Counted from the stretch's first letter, positions 45,537 through 55,001 are shown. The stretch: DNA of 64,000 bases from Bosea sp. BIWAKO-01 (GCF_001748145.1 NZ_BCQA01000001.1:2287501-2351500), one strand, 5' to 3'. Numbers and translations: made by a program. The notes: generated by a model from the letters alone, not told the origin.

Positions 45537-46168
45537 TGCTTGGCTGGATCACCGCCAATCCCCGCATCTTCTGGACAGCGGTCGAGAACCACCTCTGGCT
45601 TTCGGGCGTCGCACTTCTCGCCGTGGTGCTGATCGCGCTGCCGCTCGGGCTTGCGCTGACGCGTCATCGCAGCCTCGCCAATTCGACGATCGCGATCGTC
45701 AACATCCTGCGCACCGTGCCGAGCCTCGCCTTGCTCGTCATCATGCTGCCCCTGCTCGGCACCGGCTTCCTGCCGTCAGTGGTGGCGCTGACACTCTATG
45801 GCCTGCCGGCTCTGCTGCTCAACACCTATACGGGCCTGAGTGAAGTCGACCGCGACATCGTCGAGGCGGCGCGCGGGCAGGGACTTTCGGATGCGCAGGT
45901 GATGACGCGGATCGAGATCCCGCTGGCGCTCCCGGTGATCTTTGCGGGCATCCGCACGGCTGCGGTGCAGGTCGTTTCGGCGGCGACGCTCGCGGCCTTC
46001 ATCGGTGGCGGCGGTCTCGGCGAGCTGATCACTGCCGGAATGGCGAATTTCAATTTTCCGCAGCTGATTGCCGGAGCGGTGGCGGTGGCCTTGCTCGCGC
46101 TGCTGGTCGAGATCGGTTTTGCGAGCGTCGAGCACGCCATGACGCGTTCCGCGCGAATGGGGGCCTGA
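45536..46168 (+). CDS. Betaine-type ABC transporter permease 2 (OpuBD-like)
   Basis: 210 residues, homologous to the first permease: LPLGLALTRHRSLANSTIAI, LLNTYTGLSEVDRDIVEAAR and GGGGLGELITAG. Its start overlaps the previous stop by one base (TGATG). A two-permease, one-ATPase set is normal for OpuB/OpuC and OsmF systems. Confidence 0.9.
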   Translation: MLGWITANPRIFWTAVENHLWLSGVALLAVVLIALPLGLALTRHRSLANSTIAIVNILRTVPSLALLVIMLPLLGTGFLPSVVALTLYGLPALLLNTYTGLSEVDRDIVEAARGQGLSDAQVMTRIEIPLALPVIFAGIRTAAVQVVSAATLAAFIGGGGLGELITAGMANFNFPQLIAGAVAVALLALLVEIGFASVEHAMTRSARMGA

Positions 46169-47124
46169 TGATCCGTCTCGAGAATGTCAGCAAGCTGTTC
46201 GCGGGCATCGCGCGCCCGGCCGTCGACAGCCTCGATCTTTCGGTGCCCGAAGGCCGGACCTGCGTGCTGATCGGCCCGTCCGGCTGCGGCAAGACCACGA
46301 CAATGCGGATGGTGAACCGGCTGATCGAGCCGAGTTCCGGCCGGATTATCGTCGAGGGCGAGGATGTAACCCAGGCCGATCCCGTGCTGCTTCGTCGCCG
46401 CATCGGCTATGTCATTCAGCAGGTCGGCCTGTTCCCGCACATGACCATCGCCGAGAATGTCGCGACGGTGCCCAAACTGCTGGGCTGGCCGGCCGAGAAG
46501 ATCAAGTCGCGCTCGGAGGAGATGCTGGCCCTGGTCGGATTGGAGCCCGCGCAGTTCCTTTCGCGTTACCCGCGCCATCTTTCCGGCGGGCAGCGCCAGC
46601 GTGTCGGGGTGGCGCGCGCCTTGGCCGCCGACCCGCCTGTTATGCTCATGGACGAGCCGTTCGGTGCGGTCGATCCGGTGGTGCGAGGACGCTTGCAGGA
46701 GGAGTTCGTCGCGATCCTGCGCCGGCTGAAGAAGACAGTGATCTTCGTCACCCATGACATCGATGAAGCGATCCGGATGGGCGACATCGTCGCCATCATG
46801 AAGGACGGCCGCCTGGTGCAGTATGACACACCCGACCGCCTGCTGGCGGCTCCGGCCGACGCATTCGTCGCCGATTTTGTCGGTGCTGACGCCGCGTTGC
46901 GGCGTCTCTCTCTGGTCAGCGCTGCAGATGCGGTCGAAGAGGGAGCGCCACAGGTTTCCGACCTGCGGCTTCCGGCATCGGCCAATCTGCGCAACGTGCT
47001 CTCTGCGCTTCTGACCGAGGGGCGAGACGGGGCGACCATCGTCGATGGCGACAGCCGGCCGCTGGGGCGCATCACGCTTGCGGCGATCCGGGCGCGCAGT
47101 GCCGGGCGCCCGGCCGAATCCTAG
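46168..47124 (+). CDS. Betaine-type ABC transporter ATP-binding protein (OpuBA/OpuCA-like)
   Basis: 318 residues. Walker A GPSGCGKTTTMRM, signature LSGGQRQRVGVARAL, Walker B VMLMDEPFGAVDPVV and switch FVTHDIDEAIRMGD. After about residue 255 is a short CBS-like tail (LTEGRDGATIVDGDSRPLGR), shorter than the paired CBS domains of OpuAA/OpuCA, so osmoregulation through CBS may be lost. Its TAG overlaps the CTA stop of the convergent gene. Confidence 0.92.
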   Translation: MIRLENVSKLFAGIARPAVDSLDLSVPEGRTCVLIGPSGCGKTTTMRMVNRLIEPSSGRIIVEGEDVTQADPVLLRRRIGYVIQQVGLFPHMTIAENVATVPKLLGWPAEKIKSRSEEMLALVGLEPAQFLSRYPRHLSGGQRQRVGVARALAADPPVMLMDEPFGAVDPVVRGRLQEEFVAILRRLKKTVIFVTHDIDEAIRMGDIVAIMKDGRLVQYDTPDRLLAAPADAFVADFVGADAALRRLSLVSAADAVEEGAPQVSDLRLPASANLRNVLSALLTEGRDGATIVDGDSRPLGRITLAAIRARSAGRPAES

Positions 47125-47945
47125 CCTGGCTGCCCATACCCGGCGGCTTCCGCCCTGCGTGCATCCTCGAGCAGCACGTCATAGGTGCCGCGTTCTATGG
47201 CTGCGAAACCGGAGAGCTTCAGGCGAGCCAGCAAAACCTGCGCCCGCGGCTGGACTGCAGCGTCGAGCAGCGCATCGCGAAGGTTTGCAAGTGGAGCCGC
47301 TTCCAGCGTGTCCGAGGCGACCAGGAGCGGCATCGGCCTTGGGAGCGTGGTCTCGATGATCCGCAGCCGTGCAGCGGTTTCAGGCTCATGCGCGAGCAAC
47401 AGGTCGTGAAAATACGAGTCGAGCGGACCAATATCGATTTCGTCGTTCAGCAGCGCGGCAATGACCCGGCGCGGCGTCAGAAGCGGGCCGATGCTTTGCC
47501 GGTACAGTGGCCCGGCCTTCCAATGGGGGAGCAGGTGGCTGCGCAACGCGTTGAAGCCGGACTGGGAGTGCTCGACCGTCCAGCCAAGGCGCTGGCCGAA
47601 GCTCCCGGCGAGCGTGGCGATCGGGCTTTCGGCACGGGTGACGAGATGAGTTGCGTAGAAGGGCCGTCCGCCCGCGAGCGCCGCGGCCCGGATCGGGGCC
47701 GCGATCGGCTGCACGGGAAAGCGACCGCTAGCGAAGGGGTAGCCGCAGATGAAGGCGAGGCCGAGATCGCCGCGTTGCCAGAGGTCCTCCAATGGAGCCG
47801 GTGCGGCGTGGTCGACGACTGTCAGCGGAACCCCCGAGTGGTTGGAGATCCAGGCGAACAGATCGGCCCAGGCAGCCCGAACCGCCGCGTTGACGGCATA
47901 CATCCGCGCATTCGCGACAAGGTGCGGCCTGGCAGGGTTCGTCAC
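47121..47945 (-). CDS. PhnD-like substrate-binding-fold protein without signal peptide
   Basis: 274 residues of the phosphate/phosphonate-binding-like fold: LANARMYAVNAAVRAAW-type start, LGLAFICGYPFASG, and LLNDEIDIGPLDSYFHDLLL. It lacks a signal sequence and starts with GTG overlapping the OCD-family stop (GTGA). A cytoplasmic ligand-binding or moonlighting enzyme role is more likely than an ABC receptor; phosphonate binding is not shown. No permease or ATPase is next to it. The gene ends on the same CTAG that ends the convergent ATPase gene. Confidence 0.72.
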   Translation of the reverse strand: MTNPARPHLVANARMYAVNAAVRAAWADLFAWISNHSGVPLTVVDHAAPAPLEDLWQRGDLGLAFICGYPFASGRFPVQPIAAPIRAAALAGGRPFYATHLVTRAESPIATLAGSFGQRLGWTVEHSQSGFNALRSHLLPHWKAGPLYRQSIGPLLTPRRVIAALLNDEIDIGPLDSYFHDLLLAHEPETAARLRIIETTLPRPMPLLVASDTLEAAPLANLRDALLDAAVQPRAQVLLARLKLSGFAAIERGTYDVLLEDARRAEAAGYGQPG

Positions 47946-48949
47946 GCGTAACGCAGCCTCTGGCCAATCCCCATGTGGCGGGCCTTCTCCAGCATGAAAT
48001 GGCCAAGAGCGATGTCGGAGAGCGAGAGCCCGCGATGCCAGAACAGGATCGTCTCGTCGTCGCTCTCGCGACCGGGTTTCAGGCCGGCGACGATTTCGCC
48101 CATCTCGGCATGAAGGGTCGCCTCCGAGAGCTTGCCGGCCTCGACATGGGCACGGAGCGCCCCGAACTGGCCCGATCGGCACTGGCCCCAGTCGTCGACG
48201 ACGAGCTTGCTCATGATATCGGTCAGCGAAAGCTCGACGGCGCTCATCGTGCCATAAGGCACGACGAAGGCGCCCGGCTTGATCCAGTCCGTCCTCAGCA
48301 GCGGCTCGGGAGCATCGAGGCGCGAGGCCTCGACAATGATATCGGCGCCCTCGACGCAGGAACGCCAGTCCTGGGTCACGGTGACGGGCTTGCCGAGATC
48401 AGCTGTGAGCCGTGTTCCGAAAGCCTCGCGGCTTTCCCTCCGGCGGGAATGCACCCGGATTTCGTCGAAGTCGAACAGCGAGTCGAGCAGGCGTACGTTC
48501 CAGTAGGCCGTGCCGCGTGCGCCGATATGCCCGAGCACCCTGGCACCCTTGCGCGCAAGGTATTTCGCGCCGATCGCGGTGACCGCGCCGGTGCGCATAT
48601 CGGTGAGATGGCTTCCGTCGATAATGGCCCTGGGCACGCCATTGGACGGGTCCATCAACAGGAGCAGGCCGAGCTCCGAGGGCAGGCCCTCCTTGTAGTT
48701 GTCGACGAAGTCCCCGATCACCTTGACGCCAGCCAGGTTGATCGGCGCACGAAATGCGCCCCTCAGCACGTTGAAATGACCGCTGCTGCCGCCTGGAATG
48801 AGGTGCATGCGTGGTTCGATCACGGTTTCCCCGCGTCCCTGCGCCGCCAATCCGGCCTCCACTGCCGAAATGATCTCCGGGTCGGTCAACCGAAGGGCCT
48901 CGACGTCCAGCGCATTCAGGAAATCGAGGTGGATGGGGGCGCGCGTCAT
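47942..48949 (-). CDS. Ornithine cyclodeaminase/mu-crystallin family protein
   Basis: 335 residues. The NAD-binding motif is in LGHIGARGTAYWNVRLL, with VNYKEGLP-type NYKEGLPSELGLLLLMDPSN and DMRTGAVTAIGAKYLARKGA as family blocks. Members are ornithine cyclodeaminases, alanine dehydrogenases or ketimine reductases. The motif GxGxxG is degenerate (GHIGARG). Start ATG 48949 was preferred to an upstream in-frame start. It precedes, and is coupled to, the PhnD-like gene. Confidence 0.85.
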   Translation of the reverse strand: MTRAPIHLDFLNALDVEALRLTDPEIISAVEAGLAAQGRGETVIEPRMHLIPGGSSGHFNVLRGAFRAPINLAGVKVIGDFVDNYKEGLPSELGLLLLMDPSNGVPRAIIDGSHLTDMRTGAVTAIGAKYLARKGARVLGHIGARGTAYWNVRLLDSLFDFDEIRVHSRRRESREAFGTRLTADLGKPVTVTQDWRSCVEGADIIVEASRLDAPEPLLRTDWIKPGAFVVPYGTMSAVELSLTDIMSKLVVDDWGQCRSGQFGALRAHVEAGKLSEATLHAEMGEIVAGLKPGRESDDETILFWHRGLSLSDIALGHFMLEKARHMGIGQRLRYA

Positions 48950-49168
48950 GGGATCAAGCCTCTCGATCTGCGAGGGAAACACTGACCGGGACGTCCGCAG
49001 ATGACAATGGAGCTCAGTTAGAACGCTGATAAATGCCGGATTTTGCCACTTTTCCGCCACAGCCTGCGTGGTAGCGAGAACCCTCCCCGGCGCGACCAGC
49101 GAAAGTGCTGCAAATTTACCTTGCGTTAATCATACCGGCGCAGCGTGCAGCTTGCGGAGTGAAGCGAC

Positions 49169-50611
49169 GTGATCGAAGGGGTTGATCGCGAGCGAGCTCC
49201 GGCAGGCGAGCGCCACGGCCCCGGGTCGAGCGAAGACGATCTGCCCGACATCCCGACCGGGGACGTGGATATGGCTGCGCAACTCGCACTGGACAGGGGC
49301 GGCTTTGCCGCGGCCGCCTCGGCGCCCGTTCCGGCCGAGCCGATCGCGGCCGATGGCTCCCCCGTCAGGCGCACAGGTCTTCGCAACGGCTTGATGCTGG
49401 CGCTGCGCTTCGTTCAAGCGCGGATTCTCTCGGTATGGGGCCTGCTTTTCGCAGCGGCCCTGTGCCCGCCCAAGGTTTTCGCGGATTTCGCGATCTTTTC
49501 GGCGCTGGCCAATTTCGTCTCGATTGCGGTTCTGCTGCGCTTCGAGGCCGTGTTCTTTCAAAGCAATGACAGGGTGCGTCTCGGCCGGGCGTTTCGACTG
49601 GCCCTCGCTGTGGGGACGGTTTTCCTGGCCGGCATGACTGCTGCGATCCTGTTCGCAGCATCCGCGGGCTGGGTGCTGCGTGGCTTTGGTGCGCTCTTCC
49701 TGATTTCGCTGGCCAGCCGCGCGGCTATCAGGCTGATCACCGCCGAGGCGACTGCCGAAGGCGATTTCGCGACGATCGGCAACAGCAATGTCGTTCAGGC
49801 GATCGTCCAGCCTATCATGATGATCCTGCTGATCTGGCCGCTCGGCCCAACGGCGCTCGCGCTGTTCGCTGCCGATGCCTTCGGCCATGCGGTGGCTGCA
49901 AGCTATCTGTTCTGGCGCCGTCGCAAGGCGCTGATCGGCTTCGTGAGGCTGGTTTACTGGTCGCAGCGAGAACTGGTCGAATCGGCGATACGCTGGCGCA
50001 CGGCGCCGACCTATCTGCTGCCCTCGGCGCTGCTGTCCTTCGGTTTCATGGTGGCGCCGCTGCTGGCTTTGCCCTTTGCCGGGAACGCTCTTCTGGCGGC
50101 GCATGTCGCGCTCGCCATGCGCCTTCTGGAAATGCCGATGCAATTGTTCAACGCAGCGGTCACTCCGCTGGCGATGAATGATCTGCGCAAGCGCGAGGGC
50201 GCCGATCGGCAACATTGGGCCCGTCGGATCACCATGGGCATGGTGGCGATCGTCGTCGTGCTCTTCACCGGAGTCGCCATCGCCGCGTTCGGGGCCGACT
50301 ACGTGCTCGAAGGCACGCAATGGGAAGGCGTCGGCGAGATCATGGCGCTGCTCTCGCTGTTCTATGGCTGCAGCACCCTGGTCGGACCGCTGCACGAGAT
50401 CGGCTCATTGTCGCTGTATCCGCGTCGGCAGATGATGACGAATGCGGTTGCGCTTGCCGGCGCGGTGCTGGTGGTGTGGTGGTTCGGGACGTTGTCCCTG
50501 GCGCTGCTCACCGCGACCGGCTGCGTTTCCTTCGCGCGCATGCTGGCGCATATCCAGTTTGCCTGGACGCGGATGGGTACCCCGCCAGAACTGCCGCGCG
50601 CTGCGCGTTGA
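49169..50611 (+). CDS. Polysaccharide biosynthesis/oligosaccharide flippase-like membrane protein
   Basis: 480 residues with about twelve hydrophobic helices after a roughly 70-residue polar N-terminus. Helix pattern and the LRFEAVFFQSNDR motif resemble Wzx-like MATE/MVF flippases. GTG 49169 follows GGAGTG; ATG 49271 would shorten the polar tail. No glycosyltransferase gene is near. A 218-base gap before it contains no gene; a TTGCGTTAATCATACC stretch at 49122-49137 is AT-rich but I do not call a promoter. Confidence 0.72.
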   Translation: MIEGVDRERAPAGERHGPGSSEDDLPDIPTGDVDMAAQLALDRGGFAAAASAPVPAEPIAADGSPVRRTGLRNGLMLALRFVQARILSVWGLLFAAALCPPKVFADFAIFSALANFVSIAVLLRFEAVFFQSNDRVRLGRAFRLALAVGTVFLAGMTAAILFAASAGWVLRGFGALFLISLASRAAIRLITAEATAEGDFATIGNSNVVQAIVQPIMMILLIWPLGPTALALFAADAFGHAVAASYLFWRRRKALIGFVRLVYWSQRELVESAIRWRTAPTYLLPSALLSFGFMVAPLLALPFAGNALLAAHVALAMRLLEMPMQLFNAAVTPLAMNDLRKREGADRQHWARRITMGMVAIVVVLFTGVAIAAFGADYVLEGTQWEGVGEIMALLSLFYGCSTLVGPLHEIGSLSLYPRRQMMTNAVALAGAVLVVWWFGTLSLALLTATGCVSFARMLAHIQFAWTRMGTPPELPRAAR

Positions 50612-50617
50612 GCGTGT

Positions 50618-51343
50618 CTATTCGCGCCGGATCAGCCGGTCGGCGATCAGCGACGACAGAAAACCGGTCTTGAAGTCTCTCTCGAGCGCCTCGGGATCGT
50701 AGCTGCGCTCGACCCAGTCGAGGAAGGCGATGCCCTTGGCCTCGCCCTCGCGGGCATAGGTTTCGAAGAACGCGTCGAGAATCCCGGTCTTGGCGAAGCG
50801 GAAATGGCCATACCGCAACGAAAGCTGTTTCATGGCTTCGTCGAGCGGGCGGTTCTCATGCACCAGCAGATAGAGCGCCGAGAAAAACCCGGCCCTGTCC
50901 GCGCCCGATTTGCAATGCACCAGCGCCGGTTCCTTCAGGCCTTCGAAGAAGGCCCTGGAGCCGAGGATCGTCTCGCGGTCAGGTGCGCCGCGCGAACGCA
51001 GGACGAACTCGACCAGTGCGATGCCGTGGCGTTCGCAGGCTTCGCGCTGCAGCGGCCAGGCGCCGTGCTCGCGGCCACCGCGCAGATTGACGATCGTCTT
51101 GACGCCCTGACGCGCGAACCAGGCGATGTCGGTGGGCGCGGGCTGGGCGGCGCGCCAGAGGCGCGGCGTGACCCGGTGGGCGTTGAGATAGGCCAGGCGG
51201 AAGATGCCGTGATCGACCAGCAGCATATTGGCCCAGGCGCGCAGTCGGTCGGCCCGGCCGGAAAGCGGTCGGTCCCAGCGCGCGATGCGGGCCATTCGCC
51301 GCGCATAACGCTGATCGTTGCGGCGCAGCAGGTTCAACACCAC
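50618..51343 (-). CDS. Dual-specificity/tyrosine phosphatase-like protein
   Basis: 241 residues. The catalytic P-loop is VHCKSGADRAGFF (CX5R), preceded by IVNLRGGREHG. No signal peptide. It acts on phosphotyrosine or other phosphoesters in the cytoplasm. Start GTG 51343; there is no closer ATG. It converges with the flippase gene with only six bases between stops. Confidence 0.85.
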   Translation of the reverse strand: MVLNLLRRNDQRYARRMARIARWDRPLSGRADRLRAWANMLLVDHGIFRLAYLNAHRVTPRLWRAAQPAPTDIAWFARQGVKTIVNLRGGREHGAWPLQREACERHGIALVEFVLRSRGAPDRETILGSRAFFEGLKEPALVHCKSGADRAGFFSALYLLVHENRPLDEAMKQLSLRYGHFRFAKTGILDAFFETYAREGEAKGIAFLDWVERSYDPEALERDFKTGFLSSLIADRLIRRE

Positions 51344-51431
51344 AAAATTCCATGCTTGATCATCTGCAGCCCGATATCAGTGGCGAAGGCTCCGCGCAAA
51401 CCCACAGGCCACGTCCGCCTAAAGGTCGGGC

Positions 51432-51460
51432 TTGGACTTTTGCGCTACAGCGCGCATAAG
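51432..51460 (+). promoter_or_regulatory. Candidate sigma-70-type promoter of ppa
   Basis: TTGGAC (51432-51437), a 17-base spacer and CATAAG (51455-51460) lie 35 bases upstream of the ppa ATG. The fit is moderate: 5 of 6 and 4 of 6 bases against TTGACA and TATAAT. Confidence 0.4.
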
Positions 51461-51494
51461 GCGCGCCAGTTTTTTGTCTCAACAGGTAAGAACC

Positions 51495-52031
51495 ATGCGC
51501 TTAGATGCCATCTCCATCGGCAAGAATCCGCCTGACGAAGTCAATGTGGTCATCGAGGTGGCCATCGGTGGCGAGCCGATCAAGTACGAGATGGACAAGG
51601 AAGCCGGCACGCTCTTCGTCGATCGCTTTCTCTACACTCCGATGCGTTATCCCGGGAACTACGGTTTCATTCCGCATACGCTGTCGGAAGATGGCGACCC
51701 CTGCGATGTGCTGGTCGCCAATACACGCCCCCTGATTCCGGGCTCGTACATCGCGGTCCGCCCGATCGGCGTGATGATGATGGAGGACGAGGGCGGCGGC
51801 GACGAGAAGATCATCGCAGTCCCGGTGCCCAAGCTCACCAAGCGCTACGAGAACGTCCACAACTACACCGACCTGCCGCAGATCACACTCGATCAGATCC
51901 AGCACTTTTTCGAGCACTACAAGGATCTCGAGCCCGGCAAATGGGTGAAGCTCACCGGCTGGGGTGACGCCACAAAGGCAAAGCAGCTCATCGTCGAGGC
52001 CATGGAGCGGGCGAAGAAGGCCAAGGACTGA
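51495..52031 (+). CDS. ppa: Inorganic pyrophosphatase
   Basis: 178 residues, family I. Active-site signature is DGDPCDVLV, with [20 protein letters not shown] and [13 protein letters not shown]. It hydrolyses pyrophosphate and drives biosynthesis. A strong 11-bp hairpin follows. ATG 51495 was chosen over a far-upstream frame start that runs through the promoter. Confidence 0.97.
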   Translation: MRLDAISIGKNPPDEVNVVIEVAIGGEPIKYEMDKEAGTLFVDRFLYTPMRYPGNYGFIPHTLSEDGDPCDVLVANTRPLIPGSYIAVRPIGVMMMEDEGGGDEKIIAVPVPKLTKRYENVHNYTDLPQITLDQIQHFFEHYKDLEPGKWVKLTGWGDATKAKQLIVEAMERAKKAKD

Positions 52032-52048
52032 GGCCAGCGCTCAGCACC

Positions 52049-52077
52049 ATCATGGCCGGGCCCTTTCCGGCCATGAT
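52049..52077. terminator. 11-bp perfect hairpin between ppa and the CitE-like gene
   Basis: ATCATGGCCGG (52049-52059) pairs with CCGGCCATGAT (52067-52077) with a 7-base loop. The two genes converge, so it may stop transcription in both directions. Confidence 0.7.
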
Positions 52078-52135
52078 CTCGTCCCGTTACCCCGATCAAG
52101 ACGGGCCCTCGGCGCCAGGCCGGGCATCGCGCAGG

Positions 52136-53011
52136 TTACGCCGCGATTGCCTCGCTCAGCGCCACGACGCGCCTCGCCATCTCGGCATGAAGCCGCTCGA
52201 CCATGCGGCCGTCGAGCTGGATCGCGCCCTTGTCGGCATTCTCCGGCTGCTCGAAGGCGGTGATGATCGCCTTGGCGCGGGCAAGCTCATGATCGTCCGG
52301 CGCGAAAGCGGCATTGGCCGCGGCGACCTGGGCGGGGTGGATCAGGGTCTTGCCGTCGAAACCGAGATCGCGGCCCTGCTCGCATTCGGCCGCAAAACCA
52401 TCCTCGTTCTTGAGATCGTTGTAGACGCCGTCGACGATGTCGATGCCATGGGCACGAGCCGCGAGGATGGCCGTCACCAGCCAAGGCAGCATCGGCGCAC
52501 GGCCCGGCACGAAGCGGGCGCGGGTTTCCTTGGCGAGGTCATTCGTGCCCATCACGAAGCAGGCGAGCCGCGTCGAGGGGTCCTTCGCCGCCGCGGCAAT
52601 GCGCGCGGCGTCCAGGATGGCGAGCGGTGTCTCGATCATCGCCCAGATTCGAACCGCCGGATCGGCCCAGAGGCCGGTCAGTTTGTGGCCGATCTCGATC
52701 AGGGTTTCAGGGGCCGACACTTTCGGGATCAAGATCGCATCGGGCTTGGCCTCGGTCGCTGCGGCAAGATCCGCTTCGAACCAGGGCGTCTCGACGCCGT
52801 TGACGCGAATGACCAGTTCGCGCCGACCGTAGCCACCGGCCTTCACCGCGGCGCAGACCTGCTCGCGCGCCATGTCCTTTGAATCTGGGGCCACCGCGTC
52901 TTCCAGATCGAGAATCAGCGCATCGGCGGCAATCTCACGGGCTTTTTCGAGCGCACGGGCGTTCGAACCGGGCATATAAAGGACACTGCGGCGTGGGCGG
53001 ATCGCTGTCAT
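52136..53011 (-). CDS. HpcH/HpaI aldolase/CitE-like CoA-ester lyase (malyl-CoA lyase or (3S)-malyl-CoA thioesterase-like)
   Basis: 291 residues of the CitE/Mcl family: RRSVLYMPGSNARALEKARE, LDLEDAVAPDSK (Mg/CoA-binding Glu-Asp), IRVNGVETPWFEADL, AMIETPLAIL and GFDGKTLIHPAQV. Members cleave or hydrolyse malyl-CoA or methylmalyl-CoA. Position near mesaconyl-CoA hydratase supports an ethylmalonyl-CoA pathway role; the exact one is not settled, since Mcl1 and Mcl2 share this fold. Start ATG 53011. Confidence 0.85.
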   Translation of the reverse strand: MTAIRPRRSVLYMPGSNARALEKAREIAADALILDLEDAVAPDSKDMAREQVCAAVKAGGYGRRELVIRVNGVETPWFEADLAAATEAKPDAILIPKVSAPETLIEIGHKLTGLWADPAVRIWAMIETPLAILDAARIAAAAKDPSTRLACFVMGTNDLAKETRARFVPGRAPMLPWLVTAILAARAHGIDIVDGVYNDLKNEDGFAAECEQGRDLGFDGKTLIHPAQVAAANAAFAPDDHELARAKAIITAFEQPENADKGAIQLDGRMVERLHAEMARRVVALSEAIAA

Positions 53012-53111
53012 GGGATACTCCTTGACGAAGGCTGATCTGACTTCGCTGCAATGCACACTAGACGCGACCGCAATGCAACGACAGTTCATCGAAAGGTGAA
53101 GAGGGGGACAG

Positions 53112-54824
53112 ATGGGCTGGATCGCCGGCGTCGACGGCTGCAAGGCGGGCTGGATCGTTGCGATCCTCGACGACGCTGCGCCCGCGCGCCCGCAATTGCG
53201 CGTGGTCACGCATTTCTCCGCGCTCTTCGACGAACCTGAACCGCCTGATCTCGTGGCAGTCGACATGCCGATCGGCCTGCCGGACCGGATCGTCGGCTCC
53301 GGACGCGGTCCCGAGCAGGCGGTGCGCGGCCTGCTCGGTGAGCGCCAATCCTCGGTGTTTTCCATTCCTTCGCGCTCCGCCGTCCAGGCTGCGGAGTATC
53401 GGGAGGCCTGCGGCGTCGCCGCCGCGACCTCCCAGCCGCCCCGCAAGGTCTCCAAGCAGGGCTTCTTTCTGTTCCCGAAGATCCGGGAGATCGACGGCTT
53501 GTTGCGGCATCAGCCGCTGTGGCGCGAGCGCGTCTATGAAACCCATCCCGAACTTGCCTTTCGGACGATGCGCGGGGCTCCTCTTCTGAGCCCGAAGAAG
53601 GTCAGGGGCGCGATCAATCCCGATGGTATGGCCGAACGACGGGTCCTGCTGGTCGCGGCAGGCCTGCCAGCCGAGAGCGTCCACGCACGGCCGCCGCGGG
53701 GAGCTGCAGCAGACGACATGCTGGATGCGCTGGCGGCGCTGATCGTCGCCGGACACATCCGGGGCGGGCGTGGAAAGCCCTTCCCCGATCCGCCGGGACG
53801 CGATAGCCACGGGCTTCCCATCGCGATCTGGACCTTCGCGCCGGATCGCCCAGCCTATCAGGATCGCGCCATGTCCGACCGTCCGGTGTCCCATTCCATG
53901 ATCGAGGCGGCTGCCGCGCGCATAGCCGGCCATGCTCGCGTGACGCCGATCATGCGCTTGGGCAAGGGGGCGCTCGGATCCGCGGGGGACATTTCGCTCA
54001 AGCTCGAATGCCTGCAACATGCGGGCTCGTTCAAGACGCGCGGCGCCTTCAACAACCTGCTGTCCCTGCCGGTGCCTGCTGCCGGGGTTTCTGCGGCATC
54101 CGGGGGCAACCACGGCGCAGCGGTGGCCTATGCGGCGCGCGAACGCGGCGTGAAGGCGACGATCTTCGTGCCGGAGATTTCGCCCGCGGCCAAGATCGAG
54201 GCGATCCGGCGCTTCGGCGCGGAGGCCGTGGTCGGCGGCGCGCAATATGACGATGCGCAGGCTGCCTGCGATCGCTTCGTCGCGGAAACCGGCGCGCTCA
54301 AAATCCATCCCTTCGCCGCGGTCGAGACCATCGCCGGTCAGGGCACGCTCGGACGCGAATGGGATTTGCAGGAGCCCGATCTCGATACCGTGCTGGTCGC
54401 GGTCGGTGGCGGCGGGTTGATCTCGGGAATCGCCTCGTGGTTTGCGGGATCGAAGGTCAAGGTGGTCGGCGTCGAACCCGCGGGCTCGCGCGCCTTGCAG
54501 GCGGCGCTCGAAGCCAAGGGACCGGTCGCGGTCGATGTCGCCTCGGTGGCCGCGGATTCGCTCGGCGCCCGCAATGTCGGCCAACTGGTCTATGACGCCT
54601 GCAAGGACACGGTCGATCACGTTGCGCTCGTGCCGGATGCCGCCATTACCGAGGCGCAGGCGCAGCTCTGGCGCGATTTCCGTCTGGCCGTCGAGCCCGG
54701 TGGCGCGGCCGCTTTCGGCGCGCTGATCTCGGGAGCCTACAAGCCGGCGCCGGGCGAGCGCCTGGGCGTTCTGGTCTGCGGCGCGAATGTCGATCTCGCC
54801 AAGCTGCAGGCGATTGTAGCTTAG
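53112..54824 (+). CDS. DUF429 / threonine dehydratase-like PLP enzyme fusion
   Basis: A single 570-residue open frame. Residues 1-~250 are DUF429 (GWIAGVDGCKAGWIV, VAVDMPIGLPD, and KQGFFLFPKIREID). Residues ~254-570 are a serine/threonine dehydratase-like fold type II PLP enzyme with SFKTRGAFNN (Schiff-base Lys), SGGNHGAAVAY and VAVGGGGLISG. The junction is near QDRAMSDRP, where an in-frame ATG at 53871 with weak AGGA could give the second part separately. No stop lies between. Dehydratases deaminate Thr/Ser to keto acids; DUF429 is uncharacterised, so the fusion function is open. Confidence 0.85.
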   Translation: MGWIAGVDGCKAGWIVAILDDAAPARPQLRVVTHFSALFDEPEPPDLVAVDMPIGLPDRIVGSGRGPEQAVRGLLGERQSSVFSIPSRSAVQAAEYREACGVAAATSQPPRKVSKQGFFLFPKIREIDGLLRHQPLWRERVYETHPELAFRTMRGAPLLSPKKVRGAINPDGMAERRVLLVAAGLPAESVHARPPRGAAADDMLDALAALIVAGHIRGGRGKPFPDPPGRDSHGLPIAIWTFAPDRPAYQDRAMSDRPVSHSMIEAAAARIAGHARVTPIMRLGKGALGSAGDISLKLECLQHAGSFKTRGAFNNLLSLPVPAAGVSAASGGNHGAAVAYAARERGVKATIFVPEISPAAKIEAIRRFGAEAVVGGAQYDDAQAACDRFVAETGALKIHPFAAVETIAGQGTLGREWDLQEPDLDTVLVAVGGGGLISGIASWFAGSKVKVVGVEPAGSRALQAALEAKGPVAVDVASVAADSLGARNVGQLVYDACKDTVDHVALVPDAAITEAQAQLWRDFRLAVEPGGAAAFGALISGAYKPAPGERLGVLVCGANVDLAKLQAIVA

Positions 54825-55001
54825 CCTTCGCGCCTCTTCCTGTCGCGGCGCGGCGGAGAGCCGAGGCTCATTCGAAGTCTGGTCGGCGCTCGGCCGGCCC
54901 TTCCGGGCCTGCGCCTTACCCCATCGTCGCAGCGGCGCGGGGCTGGACGCAGGGTCTCACGGCAGCGCACAATCGCCTGCCTGACCAGACGCGAGACGCC
55001 G

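Noticed and set aside
53058..54620. 520-codon antisense frame opposite the DUF429/dehydratase gene
   Set aside because: Mirror of the sense codon pattern with repetitive Arg/Gly/Asp composition and no domain.
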